A DNA stretch of 38,843 nucleotides from an uncultured Clostridia bacterium (GCA_947625735.1 CANQPL010000006.1:1-38843); one strand, 5' to 3'. Shown: positions 1 to 9,180, numbered from the stretch's first letter. The notes: generated by a model not told the origin, from the letters alone. Numbers and translations are program-made.

Positions 1-22
1 ATTCTACCACAAAACTCTTCCT

Positions 23-74
23 AAAGTAAATTCCATTTCTAAATTCCACTGTGGAATTTACTTTGGGAATTTAC
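23..74. repeat. Cluster of GGAATTTAC repeats in direct and inverted orientation
   Basis: A perfect 12-bp inverted repeat has arms at 23-34 (AAAGTAAATTCC) and 53-64 (GGAATTTACTTT). A second perfect dyad nests inside it: AAATTCCAC at 41-49 and GTGGAATTT at 51-59. A further direct copy, GGAATTTAC, lies at 66-74. The cluster sits about 40 bp upstream of the -35 box of the ylbF-mutS promoter. It could be the remnant of an upstream gene's terminator, since an A/T-rich tract follows, or a regulator binding site. The sequence alone does not decide. Confidence 0.6.
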
Positions 75-110
75 GAATTTCATATTTAAAAAATTTTTTT
101 CAAATCATAT

Positions 111-139
111 TTGACAAAAGCGGTATGGTGTGGTATAAT
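111..139 (+). promoter_or_regulatory. Consensus sigma-A promoter for ylbF-mutS-mutL-miaA
   Basis: TTGACA at 111-116 and TATAAT at 134-139 are separated by exactly 17 bp. The TG at 131-132 gives an extended -10. The start codon of ylbF follows 43 bp after the -10 box. With no other strong promoter seen before 6200, this probably drives ylbF through miaA. Confidence 0.85.
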
Positions 140-181
140 AAAAAGGAATGCAATTACTTTTTTAATGAAAGGTGATCTTTT

Positions 182-589
182 ATGAGTATTATTGAAATGA
201 CAAGAGAGCTGGGAAAGGCTTTGCAGTCTGACCCCGTATATATGCAGTTTGCTGCGGCGAAAATTGCCAACGAAAAGGACGATACCCTTACAGAGCAGAT
301 CTCCGAATTTCACAAGACAAAAATGGCTCTTGATGTGGAGATGTGCAAGGAGGATAAGGATACAGAGGCAATTAAGACCCTCAACGACAAGCTCACAAGC
401 CTGTATTCGTCTGTCACCGAAAACCCCAATATGGTTGCTTTTGAAGCGGCACAGGCGCAGATGGACGAGCTTTTGCAGCGTATCCACTTTATTCTGACCT
501 CCGCTGCCAACGGGGAGGATCCTATGACCTGTCCTGACACTCCTCCTGCTTGCAGCGGAAGCTGTGCGACCTGCGGCGGCTGCGGCTGA
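182..589 (+). CDS. ylbF: YlbF/YmcA family protein with cysteine-rich tail
   Basis: 135-aa helical protein of the YlbF/YmcA (Com_YlbF) family. In Bacillus, family members form the Y-complex with YaaT, which helps RNase Y process mRNA and influences competence, sporulation and biofilm formation. Residues 1-115 are the predicted helical domain. The C-terminal end (117-135) carries five cysteines, C117, C124, C128, C131 and C134, in a Gly/Ser-rich context. This fits the iron-sulfur binding reported for the Bacillus complex, but cluster binding here is inference. The ribosome binding site is AAAGGTGAT at 168-176. The stop codon overlaps the mutS start (TGATG), implying translational coupling. Sitting directly before mutS is a common arrangement in Clostridia. 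Confidence 0.85.
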   Translation: MSIIEMTRELGKALQSDPVYMQFAAAKIANEKDDTLTEQISEFHKTKMALDVEMCKEDKDTEAIKTLNDKLTSLYSSVTENPNMVAFEAAQAQMDELLQRIHFILTSAANGEDPMTCPDTPPACSGSCATCGGCG

Positions 590-3207
590 TGAAAAAAGTA
601 CAGAAGATGAAAATAGACCGTGACGCTCTTTCGCCCATGATGAAGCAGTATTTCGAGGTAAAGGACAAGTACCCCGATGAGATAGTATTCTACAGACTGG
701 GCGATTTCTATGAAATGTTTTTTGATGATGCCGTCACTGTTTCGGGAGAGTTGGAGCTTACCCTTACAGGCAGGGACTGCGGACTTGAAGAACGCGCTCC
801 CATGTGCGGCGTACCCTATCACAGCGCAGGGACATACATCAAGCGGCTGGTGGAAAACGGTCATCGGGTAGTAGTCTGCGAGCAGATGGAGGACCCGAAA
901 AATGCAAAGGGTATTGTTAAGCGTGATGTTATCCGCATTGTCACTCCCGGAACTCTTACCGAGGAGAGCTTTCTTGATGATTCAAGCAATAATTTCCTTG
1001 CCATGCTTTATGCAAAGGACGGCAGCGCTGCTCTCTGCTTTGCGGATATATCAACAGGCTATGCAGAGCTGTTTGAGTTTTCCTCCAAAAGCAGCGAGGA
1101 GCTTTGCGACCTTATCAAAAATGAGCTTTCGAGAACCTTACCCGCAGAGATGCTTGTAAATAAAGAGGCGCAGGAGCTTAAAGGAGTCATTTCCTTTATC
1201 CGTAACAGTCTTGGTTTAAAGGAGCTTGCTCTGCCTGAGGAGTGCTTTACCGATGAGGAAAATACCCGCCTGCTGCTTGCTCAGTTTTCCATTTCCGACA
1301 CTGAGGAGCTTGGTGTGGAGGGGGAAATATCTCTTTGCGCTCTGCGGGGAATGTTCTATTATATAAGTGAGACTCAGCGTGCGGCTGTAGGCAGATTTAC
1401 CGAGCTTATTACACACAGGAACAGGCATTTTATGGGACTGGACATGACGGCAAGGCGCAATCTGGAGCTTACGGAAACTATGCGTTCAAAGGATAAAAAG
1501 GGTACTCTCATGTGGGTACTGCTCCATACCCGTACATCAATGGGAAAAAGGCTTTTGCAGTCCTATATTGAGCAGCCCCTGTGCGAACCTGCCGCCATTA
1601 TTGACAGACTTGATGCTGTGGAGGAGCTGACCTGCGATCAGATCGGGCTTTCAGAGCTTATGGAGGCTCTTGACGGCGTTTATGACCTTGAAAGACTTAT
1701 GACACGCGTTATGTACAAGTCTGCCACGCCGAGGGATATCAAGGCTCTCGGGCGGACAGCATCGAAAATGCCTGAGCTGCGGCGTATCTGCGGCGGCTAT
1801 AATACCCCTCTTTTAAGGGCGCTCAGAGATAATATAAGTGAGCTTACAGAAATATCAAATCTTGCGGAAAATGCCATTACAGACGAGCCGCCTGCGGGTA
1901 TCAAGGACGGCGGTGTGATAAAGGACGGCTTTAATCCCGAGCTTGACAGGCTCCGCTCCGTTATTTCGGGCGGCAAGGGTCTTATTGATGAGATCGAGGC
2001 AAGGGAAAAGGAGCGCACGGGCATAAGGAATCTGAAGGTGGGATACAACCGTGTATTCGGCTATTACATAGAGGTAACAAAGTCCTACTACGATCTTGTG
2101 CCGCAGGACTATATCCGCAAGCAGACCCTTGCCAACTGTGAACGCTTTATAACAGATGAACTGAAAAAAGCCGAACAAGATGTGGAGGGCGCAAGTGAAA
2201 GGGTACTCACCCTTGAAGCGGATATTTTCGCCGAGGTGAGGGATTTTATTGCAAGTCAGCTTGCAAGCGTACAGAAAACGGCACAGGCAGTGGCGGCACT
2301 TGATGTGCTGTGCTCCTTTGCGGACGTTTCCATGAAAAACCGCTATGTAAAGCCCGATATTGCAATTGACGGCGTTATAGATATAAAGGGCGGCAGACAC
2401 CCGGTAGTGGAGCTTATGACCGATGAGGTCTATGTCCCCAATGATACATATCTTGACACAAATGACAGGCGTATGGCTGTTATCACAGGTCCCAATATGT
2501 CGGGAAAGTCTACCTATATGCGGCAGACTGCGCTTATTGTGCTTATGGCGCAGATCGGCTGTTTTGTTCCCGCAGACAGTGCAAAAATTTCCGTGGTAGA
2601 CAGGATATTTACCCGTGTAGGAGCTTCAGACGATCTGTCACAGGGTCAGTCTACTTTTATGGTGGAGATGAGCGAGGTGGCGGAAATATTAAAGCACGCC
2701 ACTAAGCAGAGCCTTGTTATCCTTGACGAGGTGGGCAGAGGAACTTCTACATTTGACGGGATAAGCATTGCCACAGCGGTGGCGGAGCATATTGCAGGCT
2801 CAAAGAGGATAGGCTGCAAAACTCTGTTTGCTACACATTATCATGAGCTTATCGGTCTTGAGGGACGAGTCCCGGGGCTGCATAATTACAGCGTTGCCGT
2901 GAAAAAATACGGCGACAGTATCCGCTTTTTAAGAAAGATCGTTGAGGGCGGCGCAGACGACAGCTACGGCATTGAAGTGGCAAAGCTTGCGGGACTTCCG
3001 AAGTCGGTTATCACAAGGGCAAAGGCACTGCTTTCGGAAATGGAAGAGGACAAGCCCCGTGAGAAAAAAGCCTGTGATGATCAGCTTTCATTCGGCAGCA
3101 TAAGCGATGAAGAGGTTCTTGCCCGTCTGCGTAAAACCAATCCGGAGGAATTTTCTCCCGAAGATGCAAAGCTGTTTCTGACCGAAATATGTGCAATGCT
3201 CAGATAA
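589..3207 (+). CDS. mutS: DNA mismatch repair ATPase MutS
   Basis: 872-aa MutS, normal length for the family. It recognises mismatches and small loops and recruits MutL. The N-terminal mismatch-binding motif Phe-Tyr-Glu is at 40-42. The Walker A motif GPNMSGKST starts near residue 634, followed by the Walker B region ILDEVGRGTSTFDG and the FATHYHEL motif, with a helix-turn-helix dimerisation tail. The start chosen is ATG 589, overlapping the ylbF stop. ATG 607 is a real alternative: it has AGAAG just upstream and would place the F-x-E motif at 34-36, as in E. coli MutS. A TTG at 550 lies inside ylbF and is unlikely. mutL follows after 76 bp. Confidence 0.97.
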   Translation: MKKVQKMKIDRDALSPMMKQYFEVKDKYPDEIVFYRLGDFYEMFFDDAVTVSGELELTLTGRDCGLEERAPMCGVPYHSAGTYIKRLVENGHRVVVCEQMEDPKNAKGIVKRDVIRIVTPGTLTEESFLDDSSNNFLAMLYAKDGSAALCFADISTGYAELFEFSSKSSEELCDLIKNELSRTLPAEMLVNKEAQELKGVISFIRNSLGLKELALPEECFTDEENTRLLLAQFSISDTEELGVEGEISLCALRGMFYYISETQRAAVGRFTELITHRNRHFMGLDMTARRNLELTETMRSKDKKGTLMWVLLHTRTSMGKRLLQSYIEQPLCEPAAIIDRLDAVEELTCDQIGLSELMEALDGVYDLERLMTRVMYKSATPRDIKALGRTASKMPELRRICGGYNTPLLRALRDNISELTEISNLAENAITDEPPAGIKDGGVIKDGFNPELDRLRSVISGGKGLIDEIEAREKERTGIRNLKVGYNRVFGYYIEVTKSYYDLVPQDYIRKQTLANCERFITDELKKAEQDVEGASERVLTLEADIFAEVRDFIASQLASVQKTAQAVAALDVLCSFADVSMKNRYVKPDIAIDGVIDIKGGRHPVVELMTDEVYVPNDTYLDTNDRRMAVITGPNMSGKSTYMRQTALIVLMAQIGCFVPADSAKISVVDRIFTRVGASDDLSQGQSTFMVEMSEVAEILKHATKQSLVILDEVGRGTSTFDGISIATAVAEHIAGSKRIGCKTLFATHYHELIGLEGRVPGLHNYSVAVKKYGDSIRFLRKIVEGGADDSYGIEVAKLAGLPKSVITRAKALLSEMEEDKPREKKACDDQLSFGSISDEEVLARLRKTNPEEFSPEDAKLFLTEICAMLR

Positions 3208-3283
3208 TGGTGCTGTATTGAACGGATCTGAGCAGATTATATAAGCGGGCGGCAGACGTTGTCCGCAGAAGGTGGTGAGGTCA

Positions 3284-5248
3284 ATGCCGCAGGTAAGGCT
3301 GCTGGATAAAGAGGTGGCGGAGCTTATTGCCGCAGGAGAGGTCATTGAACGTCCAGGCTCTGTGATAAAGGAGCTGGTGGAAAATTCCATAGACAGCGGT
3401 GCTGCTGCTATCACCATTGAGATCAAAAGAGGAGGCATCTCCTACATACGTGTGACAGATAACGGCTGTGCCATGTCATATGAGGACGTACCCGTTGCAT
3501 TTATGCGCCATGCCACAAGCAAGCTCGCCGATAAGGATCAGCTTTCCCATATTATGACGCTGGGATTCAGGGGAGAGGCGCTGGCTTCTGTCTGTGCAGT
3601 GGCAAGGTGTGAGGTGCTTACAAAGCCAAAGGGCGAGGAGTTCGGGACTCACTATATTATTGAGGGTACAGAGGAGCGGCTGTATGAGCGCTCGGGCTGC
3701 CCTGACGGCACTACAATAATAATAAGAGATATTTTCTACAATGTACCCGCAAGGCTGAAATTTTTAAAAAAGGATACCTATGAGGGAAACGCAATTGCCT
3801 CCATTGTGGGAAAGATCGCCGTTTCACACCCCGAAATATCCTTTCGTTTTATAAGAGACAATAATCAGGAGCTTTTCACCCCCGGTGACAGCAGGCTGTA
3901 TTCTGCAATATACTCGGTTTTCGGAAAAGAATACGCCGCTTCAATGATACCTGTAAACTACCGCATGGGCGGTATTTCGGTAAGCGGCTACACCGTCAAG
4001 CCCCTGTGGGGCAGAAAAAACCGTTCAATGCAGCATTTTTATGTAAACGGCAGATATATAAAATCTCTTGTCTGCATGGGCGCATTGGAGGAGGCGTATC
4101 GGAATAATATTATGGAGGGGAAATTTCCTGCCTGTGTTATTTTTATGAATATTTCTCCTGCAATTGTAGATGTAAATGTTCACCCCGCAAAGACTGAGGT
4201 AAGGTTTTCTGATGATAAAATGGTGTATGATGCGCTGTATTTTGCGGTGAAGAACGCCATTCTTGCAGATGAAAAGCCTGCGGAGCTGGTTATTCCCGAG
4301 CATAAGCGTACAGAAGCGGATTATGCGCCGCCCGTTTTCCGTGATCCCGAGCCCGCAGTGCAGACAAGCATTGATGTTACCGAAAATAAAGCCATGTTTT
4401 CCGATAGCACCGCTGTTCCCGATGAGGTAAAGGACATGGTCAGCGAGACTGTACAGCAGAGGAGTGCCGATACTGTACCCGTGCAGAAAGCTGCTCCCGT
4501 TAAAACAGAGCATAAGACCGACATTTCCGCTCATTTGCAGACTGGATACGGCGGGACGGCTTCTGAGGGCAGCCTTGATTCCTTTGTTCCCGAGGAGAAA
4601 AGCGAGTTTAAATATATCAATAAAAACTCCTTTTCAAAGGCTGTAGACGGCGTGATCCCTCAGCCCGAAAAGGAAAAGCCCTTTTTCAGGATAATAGGAG
4701 AAGCCTTTAAAAATTATATCATCGCCGAAACTGAGGAGGGACTTATCATTGCAGACAAGCACGCCGCTCATGAGCGTATACGCTTTGAACGTCTGCGCAG
4801 CGGCAGAGAGGAGCTTACCGCCCAACAGTTGCTCATTCCCTGTGAGCTTACGCTTGCCCATGAGGAGTATGATGCGCTTGTGAAAAATCTTTCCATCTGT
4901 ACCGATCACGGCTTTGATATTGAGCCGATGCAGGCTCCGAGGGTGCGTGTAAAGGGCATTCCCTCCATGCTTGACAGCAATGATGCGGGGGATATAGTCA
5001 CCGAGGTAGCAAAGAATTTTGCCGACCACAGGCATGATCCTCTGCCCGAGATGCTTGATGATATGTACCATACCATGGCTTGCAAGGGCGCTATCAAGGC
5101 AAATGACAAGACAGATATCAAGGAGCTTGAATATCTGCTGGGCGAGGTTCTTGCCGATGAAAGGATAAAATATTGTCCCCACGGCAGACCCGTAATGTTC
5201 AGGCTTACAAAAAAGGAGCTTGAAAAGCAGTTCCGCAGGATAGTATAA
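3284..5248 (+). CDS. mutL: DNA mismatch repair endonuclease MutL
   Basis: 654-aa MutL. The N-terminal GHKL ATPase has ELVENSIDSGA, the DNG motif and GFRGEALAS. A long low-complexity linker, roughly residues 345-455, joins it to the C-terminal dimerisation and nuclease domain. The endonuclease motif DKHAAHERIRFE starts at D491, and CPHGRPV starts at C631. This is therefore the nicking type of MutL found in bacteria without MutH. The start is ATG 3284, with GGTGAGG immediately upstream; the GTG codons at 3272 and 3275 are part of that ribosome binding site. miaA follows after 10 bp. Confidence 0.96.
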   Translation: MPQVRLLDKEVAELIAAGEVIERPGSVIKELVENSIDSGAAAITIEIKRGGISYIRVTDNGCAMSYEDVPVAFMRHATSKLADKDQLSHIMTLGFRGEALASVCAVARCEVLTKPKGEEFGTHYIIEGTEERLYERSGCPDGTTIIIRDIFYNVPARLKFLKKDTYEGNAIASIVGKIAVSHPEISFRFIRDNNQELFTPGDSRLYSAIYSVFGKEYAASMIPVNYRMGGISVSGYTVKPLWGRKNRSMQHFYVNGRYIKSLVCMGALEEAYRNNIMEGKFPACVIFMNISPAIVDVNVHPAKTEVRFSDDKMVYDALYFAVKNAILADEKPAELVIPEHKRTEADYAPPVFRDPEPAVQTSIDVTENKAMFSDSTAVPDEVKDMVSETVQQRSADTVPVQKAAPVKTEHKTDISAHLQTGYGGTASEGSLDSFVPEEKSEFKYINKNSFSKAVDGVIPQPEKEKPFFRIIGEAFKNYIIAETEEGLIIADKHAAHERIRFERLRSGREELTAQQLLIPCELTLAHEEYDALVKNLSICTDHGFDIEPMQAPRVRVKGIPSMLDSNDAGDIVTEVAKNFADHRHDPLPEMLDDMYHTMACKGAIKANDKTDIKELEYLLGEVLADERIKYCPHGRPVMFRLTKKELEKQFRRIV

Positions 5249-5258
5249 GGAGTATGTC

Positions 5259-6224
5259 ATGAGTGAAGAAAAAATACCTCTCCTTGTAATATGCGGTCCT
5301 ACCGCTTCGGGAAAAACCGATACAGCCGCAGAGCTTGCCCTGCGTTACGGCGGTGAGGTCGTTTCGGCGGATTCCATGCAGATATACAAGGGTCTTTGCA
5401 TATGTACCGCAAAGCCTACGCCCGGGGAAATGCGGGGCGTTCCTCATCATATGATAGATTTTCTTGAACCGTGGGAGGATTTTTCGGTTGCGGAATATGT
5501 AAAAACGGCTTCCGATGTCATACGTGATATACACGCACGCGGGAAGCTGCCCGTTCTGGCGGGAGGTACGGGGCTTTATATAAATTCTCTCATCGACAAT
5601 ATCTCCTTTGAGCATATCCCCGAGGATCCTTCGCTCAGGAAAAGTCTTGAAGATGAAGCTCGTGAAATGGGAAAGGAGCATATGCATAAACGCCTTGCGG
5701 ATATTGACCCGCAGGCGGCAGCGGCAATACATCCAAATAATCTTATACGTGTTATCCGTGCAATTGAGATGCGGGAGCTTTCAGGACGCACCGCCGACGA
5801 AAATCGTTTGATGAGCCGTGAAAAAAGCTCCCCCTATGATCTGTGCATGATAGGTCTTACCTGCTTTGACAGACAGGTGCTTTATGACAGGATAGACAGA
5901 CGTGTGGATAGAATGATCGAAGCGGGTCTTGTTGATGAGGTAAGGCGGGTATATGAAAGCGGGAAAACTGCCACTGCTTTTAATGCCATAGGCTATAAGG
6001 AGATGCTCCCGTTTCTCAGAGGAGAACGCTCTCTTGAGGAGACAATTGTAATTATTAAGCGTGAAACAAGGCATTATGCAAAGCGTCAGCTCACATGGTT
6101 TCGTCGAGATGTACGAATTTCGTGGGTAGATACGGCTGAATGTGAACAATTTGACCGAATTATTAAAAATTGCATGAATATAGTAGCCAAATCCAAAATT
6201 ATGTGTTATAATAAAACTGAGTAA
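5259..6224 (+). CDS. miaA: tRNA dimethylallyltransferase MiaA
   Basis: 321-aa enzyme that transfers a dimethylallyl group to N6 of A37 in tRNAs reading codons beginning with U. The P-loop GPTASGKT is at 13-20 and the substrate-binding D38-S39 lies in SADSMQIYKG. The conserved AGGTGLYINSL and the C-terminal KRQLTWFRRD (275-284) confirm the family. The start has AAGGAG upstream. The final 35 codons appear to carry a promoter for the next gene, hfq. The mutS-mutL-miaA-hfq order is conserved in many bacteria. Confidence 0.96.
   Translation: MSEEKIPLLVICGPTASGKTDTAAELALRYGGEVVSADSMQIYKGLCICTAKPTPGEMRGVPHHMIDFLEPWEDFSVAEYVKTASDVIRDIHARGKLPVLAGGTGLYINSLIDNISFEHIPEDPSLRKSLEDEAREMGKEHMHKRLADIDPQAAAAIHPNNLIRVIRAIEMRELSGRTADENRLMSREKSSPYDLCMIGLTCFDRQVLYDRIDRRVDRMIEAGLVDEVRRVYESGKTATAFNAIGYKEMLPFLRGERSLEETIVIIKRETRHYAKRQLTWFRRDVRISWVDTAECEQFDRIIKNCMNIVAKSKIMCYNKTE
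6202..6212 (+). promoter_or_regulatory. Possible extended -10 promoter for hfq
   Basis: TGTTATAAT at 6204-6212 lies inside the end of miaA, 67 bp before the hfq start. The -35 region at 6184-6189 is poor, so this would have to act as an extended -10 promoter. hfq could also be read through from the ylbF promoter. Confidence 0.4.
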
Positions 6225-6278
6225 TTGTACTCGCAGAACTTCACTGTAAAAAGTCATAAAAGAAAGGAAGAAGCATTT

Positions 6279-6518
6279 ATGAACAAGGGACTTAATCTTC
6301 AGGACGTTTTTCTCAATCAGGCAAGAAAGGAAAGGGTTCCCATAACCTGTATCCTTACAAACGGTTTCCAGTTTAAGGGGATAGTCAAGGGCTTTGACAG
6401 CTATGCTGTAATAATTGACGCTGACGGAAAGCAGGAGCTTGTATACAAGCACGCCATTTCCACGATCGTACCCGCCCGTCCTGTATCCATACTTGACACA
6501 GAGGCGGAAAAGCAGTAA
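6279..6518 (+). CDS. hfq: RNA chaperone Hfq
   Basis: 79-aa Sm-like protein, the length expected for a Firmicute Hfq with little C-terminal tail. Key RNA-binding residues can be read: Q8 in [10 protein letters not shown]39 and Y42 in the Sm1 segment [10 protein letters not shown], and K57-H58 in the Sm2 motif YKHAIST. It acts as a hexameric ring that binds small RNAs and U-rich or A-rich mRNA segments. The start is ATG 6279, preceded by GAAAGGAAG. In-frame codons upstream to 6225 run directly from the miaA stop and are not part of the protein. Its role in Clostridia is less clear than in enterobacteria. Confidence 0.95.
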   Translation: MNKGLNLQDVFLNQARKERVPITCILTNGFQFKGIVKGFDSYAVIIDADGKQELVYKHAISTIVPARPVSILDTEAEKQ

Positions 6519-6541
6519 AATAAAAGGGAGCGGTACAGATA

Positions 6542-8011
6542 ATGAACAGTGCGCTTATGAAAGTGCTTTTCGTTCTGCTTACGCTTTTTATACTTATTAC
6601 GATCACAAATCAGGTCTATACGGCGGTAAGAGAGCCTTACGATACCGAAACGGCTGTAATATACTCATCAGCGGACAAAATTTCCTTCAAGGGCGTATAT
6701 ATAAGGGACGAGTCGGTTATCCGCCACAGCTATGACGGCGTACTCAGCTACCCGTGGGAGGACGGCGGCAAGGTTGCCAACGGCTCTGTTGTGGCTTACG
6801 TATACGGCAGTGAGGAGGATATCGGCATCAACAGGCAGATAGAGGCTCTTGAAGATGAGATAGCGCTTCTTAAAGCCGCTCAGAATCCCGGTACGGTGCT
6901 TACCGCTCAGCCCGAGTTTATCTCGTCTCTTATAAGCGAGCAGTACCGTTCTCTTGAAACAAAGATCGCAAAAAAGGATATTGCGGATATCAAGGAGAAC
7001 AGGGACGAGCTCCTCACGCTTATGAGCATTTATCAGATCTCCATAGGGCAGGAGGATAACTACGACAGCCTTATGAATGAGCTTTATGTCCGTATAGCAG
7101 ATCTCAGAAAAAAACAGAGAGAATATAAATATGCCATAGTATCTCCCGATGCGGGCTATTTTGTAAGCGGCACAGACGGCTGGGAAAGCAGGCTCACAAT
7201 GGAAAATGCCGACTCGCTGGACGCCGATGTGATTAAGGAAGTCATACAAACAGAGCAGTCAGGAGGCGGCAGCCGCAGCAAAAGCGATATCGGAAAGCTG
7301 GTAAAGGGCTATAACTGGAAGATAGCAGGGATCATTGATAATTCCGACAGCATATATAATGCGGGAGATGAGGTGAGTCTCAGCTTTGTTTCCACTCCCG
7401 ATAAGGTGAATGCGGTAATAGAGAAGCTGGAGCCTACAGATGATCCCGAGGAATGGGTGCTGGTGCTTCGCTGTGAGGAAATGACCTTTGATCTGGTAAA
7501 AAAGCGTGTTGAGAGAGTAGAAATGACGCTTAACGATTTTGAGGGCATACGTGTACCGCGTTCGGCTCTCAGATTTAATAAAAATAATGAAAAGGGCTGC
7601 TATGTCCTGTGGGGACAGAGAGTGCTTTTTAAAAAGGTCGAGCCTGTTTTCGAGGACGACGACTATATCCTTTCAAAGCTCACTGCCGATGAGGACTATG
7701 TCTGTGTATATGATGATATTATTATAGAGGGCGTTGACACTGCGGCTTTCAAGGCTAATGAGGAGGATACTGACAGCGGCGGCGACTATGCGCAGGAGTC
7801 GGAGGAGTACACCGAAGAACCTGCTGCCGAAACGGATACCGTTGAAGAGCAGACAGCAGAGGAAACGTCTGTGTCCGATGACGAAAACAGCGCAGATAAC
7901 GAAAATGATGATAAAGCTATTGATGATCTGCCTCCCGGGGACGGCAGTACCGATGAAGCTGACGATAATGTCGGGGAGGATACCGAGGAAGGAGAGGTGC
8001 ATTTTGAATAG
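6542..8011 (+). CDS. HlyD-like membrane-fusion protein with acidic tail
   Basis: 489-aa protein with one N-terminal membrane segment (about residues 5-25). A short biotinyl-lipoyl-like segment containing SYDGVLSYPWEDGGKV follows, then a predicted coiled coil (about 95-190) and a beta-rich region typical of HlyD/membrane-fusion proteins. The last 85 or so residues are highly acidic and low in complexity, and probably disordered outside the membrane. No ABC transporter or permease is adjacent. Its place between hfq and yggS-sepF suggests an envelope or division role, which is inference; I recall similar proteins near sepF in Clostridia. The AGGGAG ribosome binding site is 11 nt from ATG. The stop overlaps the yggS start. 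Confidence 0.75.
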   Translation: MNSALMKVLFVLLTLFILITITNQVYTAVREPYDTETAVIYSSADKISFKGVYIRDESVIRHSYDGVLSYPWEDGGKVANGSVVAYVYGSEEDIGINRQIEALEDEIALLKAAQNPGTVLTAQPEFISSLISEQYRSLETKIAKKDIADIKENRDELLTLMSIYQISIGQEDNYDSLMNELYVRIADLRKKQREYKYAIVSPDAGYFVSGTDGWESRLTMENADSLDADVIKEVIQTEQSGGGSRSKSDIGKLVKGYNWKIAGIIDNSDSIYNAGDEVSLSFVSTPDKVNAVIEKLEPTDDPEEWVLVLRCEEMTFDLVKKRVERVEMTLNDFEGIRVPRSALRFNKNNEKGCYVLWGQRVLFKKVEPVFEDDDYILSKLTADEDYVCVYDDIIIEGVDTAAFKANEEDTDSGGDYAQESEEYTEEPAAETDTVEEQTAEETSVSDDENSADNENDDKAIDDLPPGDGSTDEADDNVGEDTEEGEVHFE

Positions 8012-8699
8012 CTTTGATGATATATCCGAAAATATCAGGCGAATACGCTTTGATATTGAAGAAGCAAAGGTAAGGTGGAACAGAGAGAATGACAGCATCA
8101 GGATCATGGCAGTTACAAAGACCGTTCCCCCCGAAAGGGTGAATTATGCTGTTTCAGAGGGCTTTACGCTGCTGGGGGAGAACAGGGTGCAGGAATATCT
8201 GCAAAAAAAAGAGCTTTATGATAAAAATGCGGAGATCCATTTTATCGGAACGCTGCAAAGCAACAAGGTAAGACAGATCATAGACAGCGTTACCATGATA
8301 CAGTCCGTAGACAAGCTCTCTCTTGCCCGTGAAATATCCTCACAGGCGGTAAAGCACGGAAAATGCATGGACATTCTGTGTGAGGTGAACATAGGCGGCG
8401 AGGAGTCAAAAAGCGGCTTTTCACCCGACTTGCTTTATGAAAGCCTTTGTGAGATAACAGCACTTCCGGGAGTAAAGCTCTGCGGTCTTATGACTATTCC
8501 CCCGCCGGGGGATATGAGCTTTCTTGAAAAAATGCAGCGGCTTTTTGAGGATATGAAGAGCCGCAGGATAGAGGGAGCGGATATACGTCTCCTGTCTATG
8601 GGAATGTCGTCTGATTACAAGGAGGCTGTGCGGTTCGGCACAGGGCTTGTAAGACTTGGAACAGCGCTTTTCGGAGCGAGAAATTATCCGACTAAATAA
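8004..8699 (+). CDS. yggS: YggS/YlmE family pyridoxal phosphate-binding protein
   Basis: 231-aa PLP homeostasis protein (PLPBP family), a single alanine-racemase-like barrel without known enzymatic activity. The PLP lysine is K39 in AVTKTVPP. Other family motifs are FIGTLQSNK, CEVNIGGEESKSGF, LMTIPP, LSMGMSSDY and RLGTALFGAR. The start is TTG 8004, inside the stop region of the upstream gene. It is supported by GGAGAGG at 7991-7997, six bases upstream, and by the family N-terminus; in-frame codons further upstream are a shadow of the preceding gene. Members usually precede sepF in Firmicutes, as here. Confidence 0.93.
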   Translation: MNSFDDISENIRRIRFDIEEAKVRWNRENDSIRIMAVTKTVPPERVNYAVSEGFTLLGENRVQEYLQKKELYDKNAEIHFIGTLQSNKVRQIIDSVTMIQSVDKLSLAREISSQAVKHGKCMDILCEVNIGGEESKSGFSPDLLYESLCEITALPGVKLCGLMTIPPPGDMSFLEKMQRLFEDMKSRRIEGADIRLLSMGMSSDYKEAVRFGTGLVRLGTALFGARNYPTK

Positions 8700-8736
8700 A
8701 TAATCCTAAAAAGAAAAACAGAAAGGAAGAATAAAA

Positions 8737-9180
8737 ATGGGATTTATTGATAGCATCAGAACAGCACTCGGACTTGACGGAGGTATAGACGATGATTACG
8801 ATGAGCCATCAATTGGGGATATGCCTGTAAGCAATACTTCGTCAGGATCTCCCAGACCGCAGCCCTTAAACGATCAGAACAGGCTCAACATCAATGTTAC
8901 CGCACAGCTTCAGGTCATTCTTGTAAAGCCCGAAAAATTTGCCGACACAAAGGGGATCGCAGATCATCTTAACAACAAGAAAACTGTCGTTTTAAATCTG
9001 GAGTCCACAACTCCCGATGTTACACGCAGGATAATAGATTTTCTGGGCGGTGTGGCATATGCCAACGGCGGAACAATAAAGCCCGTGGCAAACAATACCT
9101 TTATTATCACGCCCTACAACGTAGGTTTCCAGGGAGATGAGCTTTCCGCTGAGCTTGAAAGCAACGGAGTCCTCCTGTAA
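8737..9180 (+). CDS. sepF: Cell division protein SepF
   Basis: 147-aa SepF, an FtsZ-binding membrane anchor for the division ring. Residues 1-13 (MGFIDSIRTALGL) form the expected amphipathic membrane-targeting helix. A flexible acidic linker is followed by the conserved core from about residue 50 (NVTAQLQVILVKPEKF through IITPYNV), which polymerises into rings. The ribosome binding site is GAAAGGAAG. Next is ylmH; the small membrane gene ylmG/yggT that sits between sepF and ylmH in Bacillus is missing here. Confidence 0.95.
   Translation: MGFIDSIRTALGLDGGIDDDYDEPSIGDMPVSNTSSGSPRPQPLNDQNRLNINVTAQLQVILVKPEKFADTKGIADHLNNKKTVVLNLESTTPDVTRRIIDFLGGVAYANGGTIKPVANNTFIITPYNVGFQGDELSAELESNGVLL

Noticed and set aside
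550..588. Upstream TTG start for mutS
   Set aside because: It lies within the cysteine-rich end of ylbF and adds residues not typical of MutS.
4025..4534. Minus-strand open frame inside mutL
   Set aside because: Shadow of the mutL reading frame; no ribosome binding site and no domain.
6225..6278. N-terminal extension of Hfq
   Set aside because: It begins right at the miaA stop without a ribosome binding site; ATG 6279 gives the normal Hfq start with conserved Q8.
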